This document shows, in pieces, positions 10,901-22,400 of a stretch of DNA of 64,000 nucleotides (the first letter of the stretch is position 1; every line of letters starts with the position of its first letter). Below the pieces are notes generated by a model that was given only the letters and a program-made list of their open reading frames with translations, had not been told where the DNA came from and ran no database searches. The position numbers were made by a program, and so were the translations under genes. This DNA comes from Litoditis marina (Eukaryota > Nematoda > Chromadorea > Rhabditida > Rhabditidae), in assembly GCA_964036275.1 (NCBI GenBank), contig OZ038435.1, forward strand, positions 23,604,559 to 23,668,558. Direction: 5' to 3'.

Positions 10901-13900
10901 CTTCTCAAACCATTTATCCGCTCTGGTCTCCTTCCTTTTCTCCAATCCCAGCCCAGTCTGTTCTGTGTGCAACAATTCGTTGTCGCTCTCTCCTTCTGAA
11001 TCATCCGCATCTGAATCTTCGTCCGCACTGGAAAAAACACACATTGAAAATACATACTACTCAAAGAATAGTGGGAATGTAGAAAATCCCCCATTGAGTG
11101 GTTCATAATTCAAAATCATAGATCATGTGAACGGTTGAAGTTTGAAGTCAAATAATTACCATTGCATGAAACTCAATTCAGATACGAACAGACACTTCTC
11201 AAGCTCCACGGCAAACATGAACATGTAAGTAACTCCACCGCTATGCGCTAGAGAACCTCATTTCAATTTTCATAATTCAAGTTCGACGTCCATGTGGAGT
11301 CAAGATTACTTAATTAATGTGTAGCTTCAATATCACGCGCCGATTTACTAATAATCGTACGTTGCCATCCTGGAACAATATGAGATACTAGATAGAGGTA
11401 TATGCTAGATTATATACGATATACCTCCCTTCCAGCTGGTCTCGCGTCTCCCATTCTCCCTCCCCAAGACCCTCTTGTTCTTCTTCCTCCTCCTCGACCA
11501 CTGGAGTAGACACTTTGGACGAAGTCAGCGCTGCTAATTCACGAGCCTGCAATTGTAAGATAAAACAGCAGCTCTCACGACTCGGAAATCCTCATACCTC
11601 TCTTCCAAGTCAAACGTCAAACCATTCTCTATTCGCCGCTATGATCGACTTTTGTGAGACGGCTTGAGTGAACGTACCCTTCTGATCTTGCGCAATGAGA
11701 ACACTTCAATGTCCTCCACTTGATCAGCATGGTCTCCTTCGATTATCATCTTCAGCTGACGTCGTTTGATGACCTTTGCCTTCGCCTTCAACATACGCTT
11801 CTTCTTCCTAAAACAATCACCCGCAAATTAATGTTAGTCATCAGCCAAGAAACTTTTGGACGTAGAAATAAAGAAGCTTTCAGAAACAAGCGAAGACCAA
11901 AAATAGTTGGAAGTGAGCTGGCGTCGTTTGGAATCATTGTTATGAAAAATATAAATATTTAAACAAACTACCGATGTATGAATAACTAGTTACTGACTCT
12001 TACTTCAACTTACTTTTTGAGAGCAGCCTTCTCGTCCTCAGACGCCTTGGCGATCATGTCATCTATTTCAGCCAGCTCTCGATCTCTGAAAAGAATGTAC
12101 TGCAAGGATTTAATTTATTTTCTGGAATGTGACTGACCAACTCTACGATTTAAATTCAAGATTATATTCATGATAGAATGTAGCGCAACCCGACGAAGGC
12201 GGAGAGGCATTTGTAAGGTTTTGTATAGATGAACCGAATTGCATGAACTGGGTAAACACGAAACCACATACTCAATTTCATCCTCGTCCAAAACGGGCTC
12301 CTCTTCCTTATCGTCACCTTCGTTCTCTCTGAAATAAATAGGAAATGAGCTGAAAATAACATTTGACTACTACATAACTCAAGAGAGCCATGAGAGATAA
12401 TTCAAGATTTCATATTTGAGTGGAAATATAAGTCACAGCGGCAAATCAATAACGAATAAATTTTCACCCAAAACGCTCACAGCATAATAGCAGAGCGCCA
12501 CGGACGATGCGGTTAAATGAAGACCGGATTTTTCTAGAGAAGGGTATATCTTTGACTCGATTAAAAAAACAGATGTCTAGTTTCTCAGGCAACGAGGCAG
12601 CAATCTTGAAAAGAGGTAACCTACTCTTCAAGAGCTTTGAGTTCCTCTTCCAAAATTTTCCTCATGGCTTTTCTCCATCTGAGAAGCGTCCTCAACTCGC
12701 GGGGACCACAGACCTTCAGATCGGCCAGACATTCGCTAACCTTCAGATAGAAAATGTTTCACAAATGCCCGACATTCAGTTTTCATGCTGAACCGGTAAA
12801 CTTGCAAATTTAAGTAAAACATAGACTCGTGAGGAGGTTGGAAAACATCAAACGAAGCCACAAGATCAATGACCACGTACAGGTATTACCTTAAGCTCAA
12901 AAGTATGAAAGAAGTACGTTTTAAGTATCGGTGAACACGAATACAATGAATAGCAGCTAGAAGCCACTGAGAATGAGAAAACAATATTCACCTCTTCAGT
13001 AGTAGCGGCATGCTCTTTCCATTTATCCTGATCAAGGAGAATCTTGTTCGCTTGACCAAGTACCTCGAGATACTCCTGCAATGAAACAAATAGAACAAGA
13101 CCGTGTAATTTGGGCGGTTTACACATGCCAAAACGCAAGCGGGTTCCATGTGTTAAGACAATTTGGTTGCTTTTCAAAAGCAACCAAACTACCAAACACT
13201 CAATTCTTGGAAAAGTTCCAGTGTTTAATGCAATTTGATTGCTTTCGGCTGGACTAATGCACTTGGTAAGCATCCGACCTGTCCTTACACATGCAACCCA
13301 GTTGCATTTTGGTTGCATGCAGCCTGGTTGCTTGTGTGATTGTAATTGAGCAATGAGCAATTATCTATCAAAGGCGAGAAATACTGCTTGTTGTTTGCTT
13401 TAATTCACTTTTCAATTTTACAAGTGCGACGTACTGGATGCTAGATGCCCAACATAATACATACAGCATTGAATGGAACTATGGAACCTACGTGAGATTG
13501 TATGAAAGTGGTTGCATCGACTGTTTTGAATACGGAGAGTCCTTCATCATAACCTTCAGCTTTTGACTTCTTCTCCTTCTTCTTATTTAGGAAAAGAGTT
13601 TGCCTGAAAGTGACATCAAACAAAATACTAGAGTTCCGATTCAACGAGCAAATGTGAACTCAAATGTTTGGACCCACGAAGGGCTAAAAAACAATATTAT
13701 CCAGGCGTGGATTAAATACGAGATAAGCGACCCATAACGTTTGAGCCATGTTTAGGGGTTTCCATATATGAACCCAACAACATTCAAATGCGATAGTATC
13801 GAAGAGTAATAGAGGCCGAAAAATGCTCCACTCACGGATTCACAGATTTGGTTGCCTCCGAGCCATCAGGATCAGCGAACACCTTCTTTGGATCCAAATA

Positions 13901-15767
13901 CTCAGCCGGCACCTATAATCGTCAAAACAATGAGAATCGACCTGCAATGAAGAAACTCACATGCTATAAACAAAACCATATCATCAAATTAGATACAAGA
14001 AGACAGGAAAAACAAAATATATGAAAAATTACTAAGTTCACCATCCATTATAATTATACTAAAGAAAACTACACTTTAAAGAAAAATAGAGAAAAAGACA
14101 TACCTTCGGTGGTTTGTTATACTTTTCGCACACGACGAAAATTTCTGCTGATTCGAGACGAGAAGCGGCTGGCTTCCACACGTGAACTCTTTTGAACAAC
14201 TTCTCGAAGACAGTGATCAAACAAGAATAATCATTTGAACGGAAAACCTTAAGAAAGAGTATTAATGCATCAATAATTCAAGTTAAACCGTTGATCGCTC
14301 GACCAAGACCATTAAGAAATTAAGATCTTGAATCAGACTTTTCATTTTTTTTACTATTTGATCGAGAATACACGCATTTTTAAAGCAGGTTCATGTTTGG
14401 TTTGAGACTATGACAGGCACAACCGCAAGGTTAAAAACCCAGCGTGAAGTGGGCTTCCGAACCCCGTCATTCCACATTTGTAAAAAGCTACCGGTTTTGT
14501 GGAAAACAATACCGGATAATTTCCCCATGGAAAGTCAGTTGTAAAACTTCACGAGAATTCCAAAAGCAAAATGACTAGATAATTGCGGACAAAAAACTGT
14601 TCAGCCTGAATTTCTTTATTCTATAACAATAAAATCTTCTGAGCAATGACCAAACTCACTTTAGTGACGAAAGTTCCGTTTTTCTTGAGGATTTGAGTAG
14701 CCAATTTGAGAGCAGACAACGTGAGACAATTCTGCTGGAAAGCGTCGTGAACCCAGTTCAAACCAACATTCGGAGCTCCATCGTGGAGAACGCAGTCAGC
14801 CTGAAAATATATAACGATGAATCTCATGGACTGTCTACGTGATCACTATGCCTCCCTGAATTTAGAATAAATACGGAGTTGTTTTAACTATTCAGACAGA
14901 TACTTACACTCCAGTTATTCAGTTCTTTCTTGATATCCTGCCTTGTTTTCTCCGTCGTGATATCGCCTTGGAGGCCAATGCAATTTGCAATTGGCTTGAT
15001 AGGAGCCAAATCGACACCTGAACCAAAACGATTTGCAATTTATCATTTATTGGTACTTATCATTTCATTCCAGTTTACAGTTTCTAGTTCTTGATAGAGC
15101 ACTAAGTTTCTAGTTCACGAATGAGCAGTTTCATCAGGACTAAATTTCATCAAGTGTATATAAATTAAATGAAGCTTTTCTAATACGAAAAGTATAAAAT
15201 ATGTTCACGAATCAAACATCATAGTTCCGGTTACACTAAACATTACTACATAGAGAGAATGAAAACTGACCGACAACAAGACTAGAGACTGGCATATTTT
15301 GAACGGCTACTTGCATCCATCCTCCAGGAGCAGCACAAAGATCGACACACGCTCGCGCATTCTGTAGAAACTCAAAGCGTTTGTTCAACTGAATCAACTT
15401 GAACGCTGCACGAGAACGAAAACCTGAAAAAATACTACTTACATGATATCTCTGAAACGCGAAAAAAATGTCCATGAAATTTCTGTTCTCGCAGGAATAA
15501 CATTTCTGCTAACGTGAAAAAATCGAAGATTTATTGAACCTCCAACCTCCAACTTTTGAGAACACATGATCAGAAAAATAAAGTACTCACTTTTGCCAAA
15601 ATAATGCTGAAATATAGCATATAAAAGGGATAACGTTCAGTACTGCAATTAACCTTTACCCAGTCTTGAAGAGAGGATTAATGGTTTGAAAAAAACTCAC
15701 CAGCCTCCTTGGCAAGTTTATAATACTTGTCACGACGCTGTTTTCCGATTTTAGTCTTCTTACCCAT
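7944..15767 (-). CDS. SPB1: Spb1/FTSJ3-type pre-rRNA 2'-O-ribose methyltransferase (24 exons, 848 aa)
   Basis: The protein matches Spb1 (yeast) / FTSJ3 (human), the nucleolar SAM-dependent methyltransferase of large-subunit pre-rRNA. Exons: 15701-15767, 15271-15423, 14908-15017, 14660-14800, 14104-14247, 13836-13912, 13492-13603, 12992-13075, 12625-12740, 12272-12328, 12014-12085, 11678-11807, 11425-11546, 10901-11027, 10608-10713, 10118-10318, 9809-9871, 9717-9739 (23 nt), 9479-9624, 9164-9248, 8812-8903, 8553-8648, 8257-8370, 7944-8052. Total 2547 nt, in frame; human and yeast proteins are about the same length. The SAM motif DLCAAPGG is at 50-57. The catalytic tetrad K31-D117-K157-E192 lies exactly seven residues before the RrmJ K38-D124-K164-E199. 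Long acidic and Lys-rich segments follow, then the Spb1 C-terminal domain with [12 protein letters not shown] and a Gly/Arg-rich tail. A CTCTAG acceptor ending 6 bases before the ATG suggests trans-splicing. The C. elegans counterpart I recall is H06I04.3. Confidence 0.95.
13130..13341. repeat. GGTTGCAT foldback element, copy 3, inside a methyltransferase-gene intron
   Basis: Third copy of the family seen at 3881-4094, lying in the intron 13076-13491. It shares the CACTCAATTCTTGG spacer and the terminal TTTTGGTTGCATGCAGCC palindrome. A 164-codon open frame across it is created by the element and is not a gene. Confidence 0.75.
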
Positions 15768-16883
15768 GGTGAACTAGAGAAGAAGCTGAACATATACATT
15801 TGCATCAAACAAAAAACAAAAAGCAATGAGGGGAGGGGATGTGATGATTACTGAACAAAACTCAATGTGAAACATAGAAACAAAATAAAAAGTAGTAACG
15901 TCCATAAAAGCAAGACTCATTTTCATGTCAGGTTGACTACCAAATAGACAGAACTATCACTACATGGAAGGACTCGGACAACAATAAGGGGTAAGAGTTG
16001 ACCCATTCGCAAGTTGTGCGCTGAGAATCGCTAGTTGCACGTTGTAGTATTTGTGACAAATTTCATAGCTGAATGCAGTAATTTGGATGCGCCGTTTCCT
16101 TCACAAGGTAATCCTTAAATGTGAAGGAAAATCCTAGATTAAACTCACTTTTACTTAGATTTGGAAACTTGCACAATAGTGAAATTCCAATCGCACGTAG
16201 TAGTCTTAAAACTACTCCGTAACTTTGGCGTCAATGACGGGAACCGACTAAAACGCGAAAACAGTCGAAAACCGCGCCGACTGTCGGAAATCCTGAATCA
16301 GGACAGACTTGTCGCGACGGCGGCAAAATTTATTCAAATTTTTGCATGTTTTATATGATAAGGCTGAAGAAAGTTTGTGCATTTCGGAAAAAGGAGATAA
16401 TTTCTACTGCTATTTTGAATGTAATCTTCAACTGTAACGCGATAAACATGATAATAGGTTACTTTTCTCAGTTTTCGACCTTTTTCACGAAAATTTGCTT
16501 TTCACTGGTAAAATTCTCAAAATTGGATAAATTCAATAATACCTACATATTTTCACATTCTACATGATGATATTCAACAATTTCTTCTAATTGTCTTTCC
16601 TACTTCATTTATTGTCAATTTAAAGTAGTAAATGAGTGATTTTCTGTTTCTGTCGCGACAGGTCGGACCACTCCGACTGTCGGTGTACCGTGATTGACCG
16701 GTAGGTTTGCTGGGTAGCGAAACTCTCGCAACTTGTAATGTTTGTCCTATAGAATACCAAAACTCCAGTAATGTCACAGAGCCACTAGCGCTGAAGACTT
16801 TTGAACATAGTAAGATACGCTTCGCATTTGAAACGAATAAAGATAAACAAGGGAAAACAGAAAACAATTTATTGCAACGACAA
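15768..16883. other. Intergenic gap between ubl-1 and the Spb1 gene
   Basis: About 1.1 kb separates two genes on the same strand. It contains the probable trans-splice acceptor of the Spb1 gene at its left edge and an AATAAA signal (minus strand) near 16867-16872 for ubl-1. Between them lie GC-rich blocks near 16250-16325 and 16650-16700 that share GTCGCGAC and CCGACTGTCGG and look like the ends of a decayed foldback element. No exon was recognised. The gap is longer than usual within nematode operons, so co-transcription is possible but not supported. Confidence 0.55.
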
Positions 16884-18111
16884 TCACTTCTTGCCCTTTC
16901 CTCCCTTCTTGGCAGCACCGGATGAGGCGGCAGCAGGCTCTTCGACGACGAGAGTGTCGTGGCAACGTCCACAGTAGTAGCGGTTTTCGTGGGCAGCCAT
17001 GAAAACGCCTCCACCACACGACGGAGACTGACACTCCTTACGAAGACGGCGGATTTTACCATTTTCATCAACCTGAAGAACAATAGGGGTACTCTAGAAA
17101 CCTGAGACAAAAAGTAGGGCAAAAGCATAGATAACAGCTCAGAAACTCAATAACCTCAGTCACGAAACTCTCAGAGGCCTAGACACCTAATACAACTAAT
17201 CATCATTGCTGTAGAAAAAAACATTGTCACAATAGAAATCCAGCATACCTCGTAGTACTTGAGGACGGCGAGCTTGACCTTCTTCTTCTTGTGCTTGATC
17301 TTCTTGGGTGTAGTGTAGACCTTCTTCTTTCTCTTCTTGGCTCCTCCGAGAAGTCTGAAAACGAGAGGAAAATAACTAATGCGAAATACAATCAAAATAC
17401 TTCAAAAAAGAATGAAACAAACGACTGGCTCAGGAAACTCAAGTAATCAGTCATGGAACTCTCAGAGGCCTAGACACCTTGAAAAAATAGATCATCATTG
17501 CCAAGTACACACTTAATATAATGCTTGAATATGTGCTCACCTCAAGGAGAGATGGAGTGTAGAGGCTTCGGCCACATCAACCTCATCGGAGAGCTGACGA
17601 CCTTGAACAGTTAACAATCACGAAAAAGACAATGCTAAGTCCGTCCTCAAGGATTCGAAAACCCTCTCGAGATTCAGCGCACAAACGTAAAAATTTTTAA
17701 AAACTGTACAATTCACCACAACTACTAATTCAAATTAATAGAGGCGTAATCCTCTCGTTACACAATTACATCATCGGATAACCAACTGAAAATTCGCCGC
17801 TACCGCAAAACGACTTCACCCGAAGCCGCGATCGCAAAAAATGGACAAACGAATAATCTAATTGCTACAGGTCGCAATGATTCACATTCAACAAAGCTAT
17901 TCCTCTACCTTGGATCTGCTCCAAAACTATTTTATGCCTAAAAATATAGTCATGTAAGAAAAACATAGTACCAACCTTCGCAAATCAAACGTTGCTCATC
18001 AGCAGGAATTCCCTCGATTTGAGCGATCTTGTGCTTCACACTGAGAATGGTGTCACACGAATCCACATCAACGGTGAGAGTTCGACCCGTTAGGGTCTTG
18101 ACGAAGATCAT
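16884..18111 (-). CDS. ubl-1: Ubiquitin-like protein fused to ribosomal protein eS31 (RPS27A) (4 exons, 163 aa)
   Basis: Exons are 17976-18111, 17541-17601, 17249-17354 and 16884-17072; the 492 nt close in frame. Residues 1-70 are a ubiquitin fold with a diverged surface and about six residues fewer than ubiquitin, ending LRLLGG. The remainder is ribosomal protein eS31: a basic extension ([15 protein letters not shown]) and a zinc-binding domain with C115, C120, C135 and C138 (CQSPSC and YYCGRC). In eukaryotes the ubiquitin part is cleaved after GG and eS31 joins the 40S subunit near the decoding centre. A diverged ubiquitin-like moiety is characteristic of nematode UBL-1, so I use that name. 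A TTCTTCCAG acceptor at 18132 just upstream indicates a trans-spliced 5' end. Its introns 2 and 3 each hold a C/D-box snoRNA candidate. Confidence 0.97.
17134..17212 (-). ncRNA. C/D-box snoRNA candidate in ubl-1 intron 3
   Basis: Read on the minus strand it shows a terminal stem ACAGC/GCTGT, a C box ATGATGA directly after the stem, a D' box CTGA after GGTGTCTAGGCCT, a C'-like GTGACTGA, and a D box CTGA directly before the closing stem, in about 79 nt. It sits in an intron of a ribosomal-protein gene, a usual snoRNA host. TTGAGTTT just upstream of box D could pair, with one G-U, to the conserved 18S rRNA segment AAACUUAA. That target is inference. Confidence 0.65.
17424..17505 (-). ncRNA. C/D-box snoRNA candidate in ubl-1 intron 2, paralogue of the intron 3 copy
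   Basis: The minus strand shows a short stem TGGC/GCCA, a C box ATGATGA, the same GGTGTCTAGGCCT before a D' box CTGA, a C'-like ATGACTGA, then TTGAGTTTC followed by a D box CTGA. Box order and the guide next to D' match the intron 3 candidate, while the spacers differ. This is what two functional paralogues under constraint would look like. Confidence 0.65.
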
Positions 18112-19437
18112 TACGACCTACTACCCTAGCTCTGGAAGAAAGATATTGGAGCAACGGTACGAGCAAATCATAACCATGAGAAAACATTAGCGGCAAATAC
18201 CGAAACGAACATCAAAACTACATACGAGATACTATTTACGGGCTAGACAAGCGAAATTATCATGAAAATTGGGGAAAATGAAAGATTGTTGGTGTGATGA
18301 GTACTGTAAACCCTGCTTCAGGGATTCAAAAACAAAAACGCGCGAAAACGAGATTGTCATTAGAGCACCATATAAAATGGGTCAAATTTTAAAGAATTCA
18401 AAATATTAGGAATTCTTTCTATTCTCTCGTCAATTTCTGGAACAGCCTTATTTTAATAATTGAAAACTTCTGACCATACTTCCACCTTCTTGTCAAACAT
18501 TTTTTTAGATGAAAATATCACCCTTTTGACCTTTTGTGTCTTCATATTTTGCTGTTTACGTTTCTTTTTTTTGTCACCTCTCACTTTTCCACGGAATAAA
18601 GTGTTCATATATATAAAAAGGGGGGTGACCAAGTGTTAAAAAAAGGTTTAACCGTGTAACCCGGGAAATGGTTAACTACTAGGGTTAACGAAATACCGGT
18701 TTAAATATAGAATTCGCCAATCGTGCTGGCAAATTTGGTAGCGAATGATTGTTGCGACAGAGCAGAGGGTCTAAATAATTTTTGTATCTGTCGGAATCAC
18801 GAATATACGCCGGACGTTTTGTTTTGAGTTTTTTTTTTACCCGAAATGTTTTCTGCTCATACTCGACTCAGACTCGTGCGCTGTCAGTTGTATTGATTAA
18901 AGTCAGCTGTTTTATGTTAGCTGCGAGAATAGGACCTAATTGGTGGAATGAGTTTCATCAGTCCATTATTATTCGAACATTACGGTTTCATAGTGTACAA
19001 GTCAGTAGTACATCTGAAATGTTTTTGTTAATTGTCCTTTCGAGCATGTGAGAGCGCACTTTACAGCTGGATTTTGCTCTACGCTACTCTTTCCATTTTC
19101 CGCCACTCGCTAACATATCGATCCACGCGGAGTGAAATTGCCCTTGTTGCGTTTTCTATCTCTTATAGTCTTTAATACCTCGGGTCTCAATGAAGAAATT
19201 AGGGTGACTATATGTTTATTTCAATCGTTACCGATTTCCTCATTTATAGCTCTTATTCATCAACTTGGGTTTCATGTTGTGATGATTCACGAAACTTTAA
19301 TAAGTTCATAAAATGAGATATCCAAATGAGTTTCTCGTTTTTAATTTCTATCTCAAGATTCATCGCTCTTCTTCCTACTAGTCCATCTATTTTCTGTATG
19401 GTCGTTTCAGGTTTAGTTATTTAAATGTTGTTTACAG
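18112..19437. promoter_or_regulatory. Divergent intergenic region between ubl-1 and CX gene 1
   Basis: This 1.3 kb lies between the 5' ends of a minus-strand and a plus-strand gene, so it should hold both promoters. The ubl-1 trans-splice acceptor is at 18132, and a TTTACAG acceptor ends at 19437, directly before the CX gene ATG. AT-rich with T tracts and a short hyphenated inverted repeat of GGTTAAC units near 18645-18690. I recognise no specific factor site. Confidence 0.5.
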
Positions 19438-22400
19438 ATGCATAAACGAGCGGCCTGGCTGCTGTGCTGTGTGCTGGTGCTGAATTTAGCCCCGCCCCTA
19501 TCTGCGCGGCGCGGAGGCGGTGGATTCGGGAGAGGGATGGGAAGATCAGGTGGAAGAGGATCCTCAGGTTCGAACTCATTTGCAATGGCTGTCACTTTAA
19601 TTTCATTAGGAAGCGTTCATATTTGTTGCAAATAGGGGCAAAAAAAGTGAAGCCTGGAAAGGAAACTTGTATCATTGTAGTTAAACTGACTGAATAACAT
19701 ATGATACTCCTTATGCTGCCCGGAACCGTAAACACTATCTAAAAAGTCATTATGTCTCGAATGGAAATTGGGTTTGGGTAACAACAGTGCGCGTCAGTAA
19801 ATATCAAAATACAGGTTTTAAAACGTAGGATCGATTTGATAGTGGCTGTCGCTAAGAAATTCTTCCAAGTTTCCATGATATATCGCGAATCATAATTCAC
19901 AAATAAGGAATAGTTTGAATAGTACATCTTTTTCAGGGGCACGAAGTGGCGTATTTGGTGGTTCCCGCTCGAAAAGTGGTTCGTCCAACACCAACTGGGG
20001 AGCAGGAGGTAACTTTTTTTCTCGATCTGATTGAGCCAAAGCCAACTAATCTCCACAATCTCATGTGTAGCCAGACAGACCATAGTTGTGGCTTTTTTTT
20101 AACTGTCGCCGACACTGTCGGCGATAAGTTTGAATATCCGTCGTACGTCAGGCGATTTTCACGAAGTAGTAATTCTATGTAGGCCCTTTCTTTCTCGTTC
20201 GCTCAAACTTCGTCACTTATCCGCTTGTCCGACGAAGACTCGTCCAGAATTTCGCGAATAGAACAAAATGCCGATTCAAAAATGATTTATTCGTTATGTC
20301 TGAATGCGATATTACTGCTCCATAACCTCTATCGGAAGATTGTTATGGATCTTCTCAGCTGTTCTTCATCTAATGCGCTCGTCACCATTTACTTACTGTA
20401 TACAAACATCCTGATATGATGAAATGAAAATATAAACAATCGGTGCAATGGCAAACTAGAAAGTTTAGTTGAACGTTGAAATGTAAATAGTTTTCTACTT
20501 CTCGAAGACGTGTTGATGTTTAGGAAATCAACGTTCTGGACATTCATCGTCGGGCGGTTTCGGGGTTGGAAACAACAACAGAAACAGAGGTTTATTCCAT
20601 ATTTTTGTGTTTTATTCGGTGTTCCATCGATATCACTCTTTCTTTCTTCACTACTCTGCTCTCTTTCTCTTTCTCCCTCTCTCTCCCTCCCTCTCCTCTC
20701 ACGTCCCCCCCCCCCCCTCTCTCTCTCTCTCTCTTTATCTAGCCGTTCATGACTTCCCATCAAACTGGTTTCTAATCCAATGATATTTCCAGGATCCTCG
20801 GGAGGTTGGAGTGGTTCCAGGACGTCCACGTACGTTTTATATCATTATATTTCTGAGAGGTGCTATTCGAATTCAATACTTCCCTATCGTTTCCAATTTC
20901 CTCGAATCACAAATAGCATCGCTGCCTTGTTTCCTCGATCATTCCTTTCAAGTATAAGTGAAAAGTGGCAATTCTAGGCGTGGTGGTGGTGGTATTTTCG
21001 GTAAGAACTCTGGAAGTTCCTTCGGACAACGGAATAGGTTACTAGTTTCATGTTGCGTGTGTGCGTACTAACTTGTCCGGAAGGTTGCAACGAAATACGA
21101 GATCAAGGGACCAAGGGTCCTTAGGAGGGATGCTGATGAATCCCAGTTTTCCATCTCTCGTCCTTTGTTGATTGCTGCCACATTAACCGCAGATATTACG
21201 ATCGGTTTCGTAACCTAAAGTTCCCACGCCATTCGGACTCGAACCAACCGAAATCTTAAATACACACCAGCCGCACACCTAATCGATGTCCAAATGTTCT
21301 GACATCAGGCAAATTCGGGCTAGCACGACAGTGTTTTTATTTGATATACTCAAATCACCTATCACCAAAGTGGGTCCAATTACGAGAGTTAACTCATTTC
21401 GTGCTGAACCAATCGATATGTCTGCTGTCCGGATGGTTAACTCAACTAACATGAGTATCGCAGCCAGTGTTTGCCATCGCTCACAGGTAGATCGAAGTAG
21501 TTGCATTGATACATACGATGCTGTGATGTGGTTTAGCTCTTGAGTTATGTTCGGTTCGATTGGTTTTATGGTCATTTTTTGTTCATGTCTTCTAATATGT
21601 TCGTTTTCTAGATTCTCGAAGGGCCGTGGAGTGGGATCTGTGATGCGTTCGAATACGTTCAAGAACGCCATTGTGGGAGCTGCCGCCGGCTACTTGACGT
21701 ATCAGGCCGGCAAAGCAATCATCCGAGCAGCAGCCGGACCTATGATGTGAGTACATCTGCTTATTTTCTTATTTTGTTTTTGTTGTATATGTTTTATCAG
21801 AAGCATCGTGTCATTGTCATTCACTCATGTTCTTCCCTGATTCCTATGACAGATGTGTACGTAATATATTTATATATTACTTTTATCATTTTCCACGCTG
21901 TCTGAACGTGTGCTCGTTCAACTTTAAGTTTATCTGAAAGTGCCGGGACCAATCCGTGATTGGTTTCGGCACGGTTTGCGGAATTACTGTGTCGAATGTC
22001 ATACTGTAGCAGCTCTGGAGTACGTATGCTAGAAGATCCCGTCACCTTCATCCCATTCTGCGTCTCCTCAAACATATGCTATTTCTAAGCTCTTACCGAA
22101 AGAAGTGAGGCAGAGCGAGAGACGCAAGATGGGATGAAGGTGCCGGGATCTTCTAGCATACATACGCAGGTGCATCTCGAGTCGATTAGTCTGGATGTAT
22201 GTTGCGTTGCGATTAGATTATGATTAGTCCAGTGTTACGCACGCCTGTTGCTCGGAAAAATGTCATTTTACCAGAAGTTGCTCTTGCAGGTGGAACAACC
22301 GTCAGTACTACTGGGGTGCCAATCATTATCAACCGAGAGGCGGACAGTCTAATATGTGTAGAATGCCGATACAAAGTGGAGACCAGCAGTTCGGGAACGT

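Noticed and set aside
12866..13360. 164-codon minus-strand open frame overlapping the Spb1 gene
   Set aside because: It combines one true Spb1 exon (12992-13075) with intron sequence and a GGTTGCAT repeat; reading through contradicts the phase-consistent exon chain.
16574..17128. 184-codon minus-strand open frame across the last ubl-1 exon
   Set aside because: It is a shifted frame over the real eS31 exon, with no homology; the zinc-finger frame is unambiguous.
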